From DATADW01 sp963733905 (lineage in GTDB: Bacteria; Actinomycetota; Acidimicrobiia; Spongiisociales; DATADW01): 64,000 nucleotides of DNA. The notes under the pieces were generated by a model. The model saw nothing but the letters and a program-made list of their open reading frames with translations, had not been told where the DNA came from and ran no database searches. The stretch is taken from assembly GCA_963733905.1 (NCBI GenBank), contig CAVTEU010000012.1, positions 1 through 64,000 of the forward strand, written 5' to 3'. Position numbers and translations under genes: made by a program. Below, piece by piece: positions 36,963 to 44,157 of this stretch (positions are counted from its first letter, which is position 1; the number at the start of each line of letters is the position of its first letter).

Positions 36963-37411
36963 GGTTCCACCTCGAGGGTGGCCAGGAGCTGGTTGACCTC
37001 CTCGACCAGCGCCCTCCGGGATGCGTGGCTGCCAAGCACGACATAGAGGCAGAAGGCGCGTCCTCCTTCCGAGAAGAAGCGTTGGACACCGCTCTGCCCG
37101 GGGATGAGCCGCTGCAGCGTCGAGGTCGAGAAGTCATCCGGGTCCAGATGGTCGGGGCGGTCTGCGGCGAAGAGCGTCTGGGTCGCCGACGCCGGTTCGA
37201 ATTCGAAGAGAGAGACGAAGATGTCGTCGGAGCGCATCATCTCCACGGCTCCGCCGCCGTAGTCGCCCCGCTCGACGGGGAGTGGGAAGGTTGCGGCGTG
37301 GAGGACGGCGCGGTTGGTGCCTTCGGCTTGGGGCACGGCGCTGGTCCGGTAGACCTCCCCCTCCCACCCCGTGGGGAGGTCGATTCGGATCCGCTCGGAG
37401 TCGATCTGCAT
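36959..37411 (-). CDS. conserved hypothetical protein of the mau-like operon
   Basis: An intact 150-residue protein with no signal peptide or membrane helix. It starts MQIDSERIRIDLPTGWEGEV and has AVLHAATFPLPVERGDYGGG, DDIFVSLFEFEP and FCLYVVLGSHASRRALVEEV. The pattern resembles the LpqN/PsbP-like fold used by small exported proteins, yet this one appears cytoplasmic. It begins 5 bases after the upstream gene and overlaps the SLH gene (ATGA). No function is known to me. Confidence 0.72.
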   Translation of the reverse strand: MQIDSERIRIDLPTGWEGEVYRTSAVPQAEGTNRAVLHAATFPLPVERGDYGGGAVEMMRSDDIFVSLFEFEPASATQTLFAADRPDHLDPDDFSTSTLQRLIPGQSGVQRFFSEGGRAFCLYVVLGSHASRRALVEEVNQLLATLEVEP

Positions 37412-37416
37412 CGCAG

Positions 37417-37998
37417 TCACCAAATCACGATCAGTGCCGTGGCGGCGAGGGCGACGATGGTGGCGATGCGGGCATATGGGGCGACCGCGGTCAGGCGGCG
37501 GTGGAGCAGCCGCAGCCCGCCGGGGTCGCTCACCCGAGACGAAGCGAGAAGGGTCGATGCCCTTGCTGCCCCGAATATCGCCCCCACCACGATTCCGGTC
37601 CGCACCGACCCGGTGAGAGCAGCCAAGACAAAGGTGGCGTAGACCGCGGCGGTCGTGACGATCGTCACCACACCGAGCCCGAGTTGGAATCCGAAGCCGG
37701 CGCCGTACACCCAGCCGCGGTAGCGGTGCAGCCAGTCGTCGTCGACCTGCCGTCTCACCCCGGGAAGACGTCTCCCCGATGCATCGAGCAGCGCGGCCGA
37801 GAGACAGACGACGACGGCCAGCCACGCCACCACCACAGGAGTGGGCGAGGCGATCGCCCAAAGCGCTGCCCCGATGGCGCCGGCGATGCCCCCGGCGACA
37901 GCGCCCCCCGCCACCGACCCGGCGATGTAGGCGGTGGTGGTGACCCAGAATCGGTTGTGTCTTGCCCGCTCACCGAGCGGGTGGATGCTGGCCAGCAT
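37417..37998 (-). CDS. conserved membrane protein of the mau-like operon
   Basis: An intact 193-residue protein with five to six helices. It begins MLASIHPLGERARHNRFWVT and has a glycine-rich first helix pair (AYIAGSVAGGAVAGGIAGAI), a cytoplasmic loop WLHRYRGWVYGAGFGFQLG, and helices such as VVTIVTTAAVYATFVLAALT. The LGERAR-N-W and YRGWVYGAGFGFQLGLGV blocks recur in actinobacterial genes next to mauE-like genes, so the family seems tied to this operon type; it has no named function. GAGGGG lies 5 bases before the start, 9 bases after the 27-residue ORF. Confidence 0.75.
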   Translation of the reverse strand: MLASIHPLGERARHNRFWVTTTAYIAGSVAGGAVAGGIAGAIGAALWAIASPTPVVVAWLAVVVCLSAALLDASGRRLPGVRRQVDDDWLHRYRGWVYGAGFGFQLGLGVVTIVTTAAVYATFVLAALTGSVRTGIVVGAIFGAARASTLLASSRVSDPGGLRLLHRRLTAVAPYARIATIVALAATALIVIW

Positions 37999-38007
37999 CG
38001 ATTCCCC

Positions 38008-38091
38008 TCAGGGTGACCACGCCGAGCGGAGCCCTGCCATCAGGGCCACCAGCGACGCTCCCGCAAAAAGCATCTCGCTCATGTCGTTCAT
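38008..38091 (-). CDS. 27-residue hydrophobic peptide, coupled to the thioredoxin-like gene
   Basis: MNDMSEMLFAGASLVALMAG followed by LRSAWSP. Its ATG overlaps the TGA of the thioredoxin-like gene (ATGA), and its stop is 9 bases before the start of the next gene. The peptide forms one short hydrophobic helix. Overlap coupling and an exact fit into the gap support translation, but peptides this small cannot be proved from sequence alone. Confidence 0.5.
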   Translation of the reverse strand: MNDMSEMLFAGASLVALMAGLRSAWSP

Positions 38092-38810
38092 GTGGCATCC
38101 GCCGGCGTGTCGTCGCTCCCGGTCGGATAGAGGCTGGAGTGACCAGGTCCGATCCCGCCGGCGAGCAGGTCTCGGGTCTCCCGGTCGGCAACCGGCCCAC
38201 TCGCCATCGAGCCATCGGCCCGTGCCCGTTCGAGGAGCGAGACCATCTGCCGCCAGGTGGCGGCGGCGCCCTCACCGGCGACCCGCCCCGAAGGCCCGTC
38301 AACCAGGATGAAGTAGGGCGCCACGGGTACACGGTAGTGGTCCCAGGCTTCGCTCGACATGGCGATCGTGACACCCGTCGGGGCGAGCGCCGCCACCGTC
38401 GACTCGCTCTCCGCCTCGGGACCTTTGGTGACGACCACCAGTCGCACCCCGGCGGGCACTCGCCTGTCTTCGCCAAATGCCTTCCAGAACCCGGCGCAGG
38501 TGACGCAGCCGCTGGTGAGGAAAGCGAGCAGCGTCTGGCGCTCGACACCGACGACGGCCACCTTCACCGCCCCGCCCCCGGGGCGATTGCCAGAGACGTC
38601 GACTGCGGTGGTGCCCTCGGCACGGGGCGCCGGCACCCCCGGTCTGGTCCGGAGAGGCACCGCTGCCTCACCGACGTCCTCGCTATCGCCCAGTCGGTGC
38701 AGGCTGCGCAGGATGTCTGCGTGGCTCCGCAACAGGCCGAACACCAGGACGCCGAGCACCGCGATCACCACCGCCTCGAGCACAACGAGGGTGAGCAGAG
38801 CGGTGTCCAT
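38088..38810 (-). CDS. MauD/TlpA-like membrane-anchored thioredoxin-fold protein
   Basis: An intact 240-residue protein. An N-terminal helix (LLTLVVLEAVVIAVLGVLVF) anchors it, followed by a linker and a thioredoxin-like domain: TLLAFLTSGCVTCAGFWKAF carries a CxxC redox centre (Cys-Val-Thr-Cys), and VPVAPYFILVDGPSGRVAGE has the cis-Pro region. In mau operons MauD is the disulfide partner needed for the Cys-rich small subunit. Its ATG overlaps the stop of the Cys-rich gene (ATGA), which supports a dedicated role in folding that protein. Confidence 0.85.
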   Translation of the reverse strand: MDTALLTLVVLEAVVIAVLGVLVFGLLRSHADILRSLHRLGDSEDVGEAAVPLRTRPGVPAPRAEGTTAVDVSGNRPGGGAVKVAVVGVERQTLLAFLTSGCVTCAGFWKAFGEDRRVPAGVRLVVVTKGPEAESESTVAALAPTGVTIAMSSEAWDHYRVPVAPYFILVDGPSGRVAGEGAAATWRQMVSLLERARADGSMASGPVADRETRDLLAGGIGPGHSSLYPTGSDDTPADAT

Positions 38811-40147
38811 CACGAAACCCCCCAGACCAAAGGCGTTCCGTCTGATGGCCCGAAGTCGAAGGTGATCTGAGAACCCCCACCGGTGGGGGTCTGGCGCAAC
38901 CGCCATGATCCCGAGTTGAAGACCCCGATCCCATCGGTCCCATCCCCGTTCCAGTCACCGACCACCGGGATCCCGGCGGAAGTGCCGAAGGTGAAGATGC
39001 GGTCGGCGGTCCCGCTGGACAGCGAGTCTCGTAGCAGCCACTCACCGTCGCGATAGAGCCCGGGAGAGTCGCCCCCGGTGTCATCCCAGTCGCCCACCAC
39101 GGGTATGCCGTCGCCCCCGCCGAACTCGAATTCGATGTCGGGTGGTCCGGACTCGAGGCTTGTCCGCAGCATCCAAGATCCGCCCCGCACCACACCGGGG
39201 AGATCTCGTCCATCTCCAAGCCAGTCGCCCACCACCGGGATGTCCCCGATGCGGCCGTATTCGAAGGCGATGTCCGGCTCGCCGTCACCCGGTTCGCTGC
39301 GGAGCAGCCAGACAAGGGCTGTGTCGGAGAGGCGGCCAAATCGGGTGCCCCTGACGATTCCCGCGGTTGCGGTCCCCGACGCCGTCCAGTCGCCCATCAC
39401 GGGATGGTCGCCGATGATCCCGTATTCGAACTTCCGGTTGGCACCGCCATCGGTCAGCGAGTTGCGCAGCCGCCATGTGTTCCCGTTGACGACCGCGGGA
39501 CGCGCCATCAACGGGGGAGGAGCATGCAGGCATGGTCGGTCGTGGAAGCGGGTGTTGTTGTCGGTGGCGACCGTCGTCGTGCACGAGTCGTCGATCTCCC
39601 ATGGTGGGGTGCAAGTCACCACCCGGCATACGATCGGGCCCACGCAGGCGACGTCCTGGTTGCACTGGCCATAGCGGAAGGCGGCACAGCACGCCTTGCG
39701 GTTGCCGCAGGATCCGGCGCCACAGCCGCAGTCGCACAACCCGACACAACCCGACCCGCACGATCCCGACGACCCGCACCCACAGCTGCCGCAGTTGTCG
39801 ACGTTGCAGTCGATGTAGTACCGGGGCAGATCGACGCCATCCTCGACGCAGAACCCGGAGACGTCCGCCTTCCACCACCCGGCGGCGAGCGTCCCGGGGG
39901 GGCACGAGTTGGAGCCGTAGAGAGTGCAGCAGAACTCGGTGTAGCCGTCGCAACACAGCGCCGAGCAGTCGCAGGAAGAACCGGAGCAGCTGCAGATGGC
40001 CGAATACGCCGTCACCGGCCTGAGGGCATATGCCATCGGGGCGGTTGCCAGGGCCGAACCAACTAGAGCGGCGTTCCGGAGGAAGCCGCGCCTGCTGGTC
40101 CTCGAGGCGAGGAACCGGCTGCCCGCATCAACCAGCCTGACGCTCAC
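38810..40147 (-). CDS. Tat-exported Cys-rich MauA-like protein with five C-terminal GDW repeats
   Basis: An intact 445-residue protein. The start is a GTG overlapping the mauE-like stop. A Tat signal (TSRRGFLRN, then LVGSALATAPMAYA) is followed by a region with 28 cysteines (residues 52-206). That region resembles the light chain of methylamine dehydrogenase: SSCDCSALCCDG, SCPPGTLAAGWWKADVSGFC and RYYIDCNVDNCGSCGC match the CDCS, CPPGT-W-C and YRDCC-C blocks. Trp91/92 is at the position of the first TTQ tryptophan; Trp183 (TPPWEID) is a possible second. Residues about 220-445 hold five repeats such as WRLRNS and PVVGDWNGDGTDGIGVF, like FG-GAP-type propellers. The heavy chain and mauG are not in the window. 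Function is unknown. Confidence 0.85.
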   Translation of the reverse strand: MSVRLVDAGSRFLASRTSRRGFLRNAALVGSALATAPMAYALRPVTAYSAICSCSGSSCDCSALCCDGYTEFCCTLYGSNSCPPGTLAAGWWKADVSGFCVEDGVDLPRYYIDCNVDNCGSCGCGSSGSCGSGCVGLCDCGCGAGSCGNRKACCAAFRYGQCNQDVACVGPIVCRVVTCTPPWEIDDSCTTTVATDNNTRFHDRPCLHAPPPLMARPAVVNGNTWRLRNSLTDGGANRKFEYGIIGDHPVMGDWTASGTATAGIVRGTRFGRLSDTALVWLLRSEPGDGEPDIAFEYGRIGDIPVVGDWLGDGRDLPGVVRGGSWMLRTSLESGPPDIEFEFGGGDGIPVVGDWDDTGGDSPGLYRDGEWLLRDSLSSGTADRIFTFGTSAGIPVVGDWNGDGTDGIGVFNSGSWRLRQTPTGGGSQITFDFGPSDGTPLVWGVS

Positions 40148-40699
40148 CGACCAGCCCGGGCCGCGTTGAGGCGGGGGAGTTCTGTCATCGCCATCACCAC
40201 TCCCGCCACCCCCATCAGGAGGAAGGCGAGGAATGGGATTCCGGCCCACGGCTGCGTGGCGACGATGTCGAGGATCCCGGATGGGGGTGAGGCGATGGCC
40301 GTCGTCAGGCACACCGCGGCGGCGACGAGATCTATGACCAGGTGCGTCATGCCGGGGGGCGCATCCTCCTGGCCGAAGCAGCCACACGAGGCCACCTGGA
40401 TCCGGCCCGACATCGCTGCGGCGACGAAACCGGCAAAGACCACATAGAACCCACCGACGACCAGCGCCGCCGTCCGACCGCCGACCACAAGTGCCGCCGA
40501 GCCGGCAATCAGCTCGGCCGCTCCCATCAACCGCGCCGCTGACCGGCGCAGCTGGGACATGGAGCGCAGCCAGGGCGCCGGCGGCGGGACCCGGCCGGAC
40601 CAACTTCATCGCCCCACCCACGGCCAGCACCGCCGCGGCCAGGGCGAATGGACCGCTCAACACGCGGCGAGCATAGGCAGAGACCCCCCTGAAGGCCAT
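40144..40699 (-). CDS. MauE/DoxX-like membrane protein, one frameshift
   Basis: The N-terminal half begins MAFRGVSAYARRVLSGPFAL and contains AVGGAMKLVRPGPAAGALAA, the typical first helix and PxGF-like loop of MauE/DoxX proteins. After a frame change near 40565 come SAARLMGAAELIAGSAALVV, VVFAGFVAAAMSGRIQVASC and GCFGQEDAPPG. The CGCFG motif is the hallmark of MauE, which passes reducing or oxidising equivalents for disulfide formation in the Cys-rich subunit. Three to four further helices follow. It is the first gene of the minus-strand operon. Confidence 0.82.
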
Positions 40700-40765
40700 G
40701 TGACCCACATGGCCCAGCGATCTTGCCGGGGTATCATCCAAACCCCCAGCTGGCAGGAGGATCCA

Positions 40766-41324
40766 ATCTCCATCCCCGACGCGCTCGCGTTGGTCCGGGT
40801 GCTCCTGGTGCCGGTCATCATGTGGCTGATCAGCGCCAACGAGCGGATCGAGAACGGCTTCGGCATCGCCGCCGTCCTGTTCTTTGTGGCGGCGCTGACG
40901 GACTTTCTCGATGGCTATTTCGCCAGGCGCTGGGGGATAACCACCGTGCTCGGTGCATTCCTCGACACCACGGCGGACAAGTTCCTCGTCAACGGGTTCC
41001 TTGCTCGCCCTGATCGCAGTCGGCCGGGCATCGATCTGGGTGACGCTCATCATCGTGCTCAGGGAGTTCGTGGTGATGGCGCTGCGAGGTCTCGCGGCCA
41101 TGAGCGGGACGATGGTGAAGCCTTCCATCTGGGGAAAGCTCAAGGCGAGCATCCAGTTCCTCGCCATCCTCCTCGCCATCCTCCGGCTTCCCGAGCCGTT
41201 GGGCCGGCTCTACCTCGATGAGTGGGTCATGTGGCTGGCCGCGATCGTGACCATCGCCTCGGGGTGGCAGTACGTGGCCAGCTTCTGGTCGGTGGTGCGC
41301 GCGGTCGATACCCGGACGCCGTGA
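40766..41324 (+). CDS. pgsA: CDP-alcohol phosphatidyltransferase (PgsA-like), one frameshift, non-standard start
   Basis: The CDP-alcohol phosphotransferase signature D-G-x2-A-R-x8-G-x3-D-x3-D is complete in DFLDGYFARRWGITTVLGAF and LDTTADK. After a frame change near 41000 it continues LALIAVGRASIWVTLIIVLR, EFVVMALRGLAAMSG and two more helices. The family N terminus SIPDALALVRVLLVPVI follows a perfect AGGAGG (40755-40760), but the codon 5 bases on is ATC (40766), not ATG; an ATG 57 bases upstream has no good ribosome binding site. Expected product: phosphatidylglycerol phosphate synthase. The GTG of the next gene overlaps its stop. Confidence 0.85.
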
Positions 41325-42338
41325 GCGACGCATCTCCGGGACCTGTCATGGTGACTGGCGCCACCGGTGTGGTGGGGGCGCCGATCCTGCGGCTTCTGGT
41401 CGAATCCGGTCGCCAGGTGGGAGCCCTCGTTCGCTCCGTCGGGTCGGCCGAGTCCGTCGAGAAAGCCGGAGCGGTGGCGGTGAACGGGGACCTGCTCAAC
41501 CATGGCTCGCTGGTCCGCGCCTTCTCCGGGTTCGAGGCGGTCTACCACGTCGGTGGGGTCAACCAGTTCTGTGTCTCGGACCCCGAAGCCATGGACGCGG
41601 CCAACATCGACGGCTCTCGCAATGTCGTCAGAGCATGCGCCGCCGCTGGCGTTCGGCGTCTGGTGTACACGTCGTCGGCCGCGGCGATCGGCGAGGAGAA
41701 GGGCACCGTCGGAGACGAGGGCTCGCCTCACCGCGGACGCTTCCTCTCCCAATACGAGAGGTCCAAGTACCTGGCCGAACAGGCAGTGTTCGCCGAGCGG
41801 ACCCCGGTCGAGGTGGTGGCGGTCAACCCGTCCTCCGTCCAGGGTCCCGGGAGGGCCAGCGGCACGGGGAAGCTCATCCTCCAGGTGATCGATGGCAAGC
41901 TCCCCGTCCTGGTGGACACGAGGGTGAGCATGGTCGACATCGACGATTGCGCCCGCGGGCATCTGCTGGCAGAGGAGAAGGGCACGCCGGGACAGCGCTA
42001 CATCCTCAGCGGTTTCACCCTCGACATCCGACAGGCGCTCGACCTCCTCGGGGAGGTCACCGGACGGCGCGCCAAGGTTCGCTTCCTCCCCGGATGGGTG
42101 GCGCTGGCCGGTGCCGGTGCCTATGGAGCGGTCTCGAGGATGATCGGCAGACACCCCAGGTTCTGTTGCGGAGATGGCGCGCACCATGCTCCACGGCCAC
42201 GCCTACGACGGCACCAGGGCGACCCGAGACCTGGGTCTGGTCTACACCCCGGCGGAGGACACGCTGCGCCGCCTCTACACGTGGGCGCTCGGCCAGGGTC
42301 TCGTCGGGCCGCAACCGACGACGCCGGCACCGGCATGA
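41321..42338 (+). CDS. NAD-dependent epimerase/dehydratase, one frameshift
   Basis: An extended SDR: the nucleotide site reads VTGATGVVGAPILRLLVESG, and VYTSSAAAIGEEKG followed by YERSKYLAEQA gives the Tyr-x3-Lys active site. PSSVQGPGRASGTGK matches the sugar or steroid binding loop. A frame change near 42168 is followed by MLHGHAYDGTRATRDLGLVY and TPAEDTLRRLYTW, the normal end for this family (dihydroflavonol reductase/hopanoid-associated type). The start GTG overlaps the pgsA stop, and the last bases overlap the next gene (ATGA). Placement beside pgsA hints at lipid modification. Confidence 0.83.
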
Positions 42339-42766
42339 CCCGTTCGATCGGGCTCACCGCCGACGAGGTGAACGACTACTTCCATTCCGACTACCCATCC
42401 GCCGCCGAGTCCGGCATCCGCTGCGAGGAACTTGGTGATGGTTGGGCGGTGGCCCGCTGGACCTACAACCCGGCTCAACTCCGGCCGGGCGATTACATCA
42501 GCGGCCCGACGCAGTTCACCCTCGCCGACACAGCCATCTGGTTCGCCGTCTTCACCGAGATCGGCATCGCCCCAATGGCGGTGACCACCGATCTCTCCAT
42601 CTCGTTCTTGCGACCGGCCACAGGGGCCGATCTCTTGGCCCGTGCCGACCTCGACCGGGTGGGGCGGACCCGGATGTCCGCCCGAGTGCTGCTGTGGGTG
42701 GACGGCGCCCCCGACCGTCCCGTCTCCCATGCAATCGGCAGCTATGCCCGCCCCCAGGACCTGTGA
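42335..42766 (+). CDS. PaaI-type hotdog thioesterase
   Basis: An intact 143-residue hotdog-fold protein. PGDYISGPTQFTLADTAIWF contains the DTA-helix with the catalytic Asp, and AMAVTTDLSISFLRPATGAD is the conserved central strand. YHSDYPSAAE-type residues at the N terminus lie after an ATG overlapping the stop of the epimerase gene. It probably hydrolyses a CoA thioester; the substrate is not predictable. Confidence 0.82.
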   Translation: MTRSIGLTADEVNDYFHSDYPSAAESGIRCEELGDGWAVARWTYNPAQLRPGDYISGPTQFTLADTAIWFAVFTEIGIAPMAVTTDLSISFLRPATGADLLARADLDRVGRTRMSARVLLWVDGAPDRPVSHAIGSYARPQDL

Positions 42767-42900
42767 GCCCGGCATGGCTCTGACCGGTGGGTCGATCGGG
42801 TTCCGGCTAGGCTTCCCCGCCCCGGGAACCGGGCGCTCCTCGGCGCCGTCTCATTCCGGTCACCACTCACTAGTCGGGTTCGACCCAATCGAGTTGCCAC

Positions 42901-43911
42901 ATGGACACACTGACCCAGCCGCAAACCAACCCTTCTCGTCCCCCCTCCCGGCAACCGGTGCGCCGCCGCCGCCGGCGGGGCCGGGGGTGGGTGCTCTTCT
43001 TCCTGTTCCTGGCGGTGCTCGCCGTCTTCGCCGCTGCCGGGTACGTCTATCTCGACCAACTCGCCATGGATCGGGTTCCTGTGGACACGCTGTCGGCCGC
43101 AGGGGGACCCACCAACTACCTGATCGTCGGTTCCGACACCCGTGAGGATCTCCCCGATGATCTCGAGGGGAACTTCGGCGATTTCAGCGGCGCCCGCTCC
43201 GACGTGATCATCCTCGCCCACGTCACCGATGGGCGGCGGCAGCTGCTCAGCCTGCCGCGCGACCTCAAGGTCGACATCCCCGGTGAAGGCACCAACCGGA
43301 TAAACGCCGCCTATGCCTTCGGCGGTCCTGAGCTGCTCACCGAGACGGTGGTCGACGCCACCGGTGTTCCTGTCCACCACTATCTCGAGGTCGACTTCGG
43401 TGGGTTCGCATCGATCATCGATGCCGTCGGTGGGATCGAGCTCGACATCCCGTACCCGGCCCGCGATCTCAAGTCCGGTCTCGAGATAGATGCGGGCAAG
43501 CAGACCGTGGATGGCGCAACCGCCCTCGCTTACGCCCGGTCGCGACAGTACGAGGAACTCCGCGATGGAGAGTGGGTCTCTCAGGGTGGCGGCGACCCGG
43601 GGAGGACGTCGCGCCAGCGCGAGGTGATGCTCCAGGTGCTGGCCAAGGTGGGCAGCCCAGCGGTTCTCGTTCGCACCCCCGGGCTGGTCACCGCCGTGTC
43701 CTCCAACCTCACCGCCGACGAGGGCCTCTCGCTTTGGGATCTGCTCCGGACCGGTGTGGGGATGCGGTTTGCCGGCGAGACCGACACCGTCGCCCTGCCC
43801 GTGGTCAGCGCACCGGAAAACGGCGTCGCCTACGTGGCACGTGACGAGCCCGAGGCGAGCGACATGATCGACGCCTTCCTCGACGGCCGCCCCCTGGAGA
43901 CCGAGGAGTAG
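42901..43911 (+). CDS. LytR-CpsA-Psr family protein
   Basis: An intact 336-residue LCP protein. A poly-basic N terminus (RRRRRRGRGW) precedes one helix (VLFFLFLAVLAVFAAAGYVY). The LCP domain is clear: NYLIVGSDTRED, GARSDVIILAHV, LLSLPRDLKVDIPGEGTNRI and AYARSRQYEE. The conserved Arg and Asp residues that bind the polyprenyl phosphate are present. It transfers glycopolymers such as arabinogalactan or teichoic-type polymers to peptidoglycan. Confidence 0.9.
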   Translation: MDTLTQPQTNPSRPPSRQPVRRRRRRGRGWVLFFLFLAVLAVFAAAGYVYLDQLAMDRVPVDTLSAAGGPTNYLIVGSDTREDLPDDLEGNFGDFSGARSDVIILAHVTDGRRQLLSLPRDLKVDIPGEGTNRINAAYAFGGPELLTETVVDATGVPVHHYLEVDFGGFASIIDAVGGIELDIPYPARDLKSGLEIDAGKQTVDGATALAYARSRQYEELRDGEWVSQGGGDPGRTSRQREVMLQVLAKVGSPAVLVRTPGLVTAVSSNLTADEGLSLWDLLRTGVGMRFAGETDTVALPVVSAPENGVAYVARDEPEASDMIDAFLDGRPLETEE

Positions 43912-44043
43912 GGCACTGCTTGCCTCCCCCCGGTCGGCACGGCGGAGGAGTGCCAGGGCGAGCGTCGCAACACGGTGCTGACTCCCCCTGAGGGGCGACG
44001 GAGCGACGGTGTCCTCACCGTTGGGAGTTCGCCAGCCCCCCTA

Positions 44044-44062
44044 CCCGCTGCTCCGCAGCGGG
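44044..44062 (+). terminator. 8-bp perfect hairpin downstream of the LCP gene
   Basis: CCCGCTGC, TCC loop, GCAGCGGG. A second short hairpin (CCCCC-TGC-GGGGG) follows within 20 bases. Together they make a plausible termination region between the LCP gene and mfd. The whole gap of 246 bases has no coding sequence. Confidence 0.6.
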
Positions 44063-44091
44063 TCCCTTCCCCCTGCGGGGGGATTCTTGGC

Positions 44092-44126
44092 CGCCGTCCG
44101 CCGTCTTCCGTCTTCCGTCTGCCGTC
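44092..44126 (+). repeat. five perfect-register heptamers (YKCCGTC)
   Basis: CGCCGTC, CGCCGTC, TTCCGTC, TTCCGTC and TGCCGTC follow each other without gaps, about 30 bases before the mfd start codon. Confidence 0.85.
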
Positions 44127-44157
44127 CACGGAGCGGCTCCTACCATCTTGCGGGCCC

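Noticed and set aside
7563..44126. Heptamer arrays as CRISPR repeats
   Set aside because: Units are 7 bases long, contiguous or with tiny gaps, without spacers of constant length and without cas genes.
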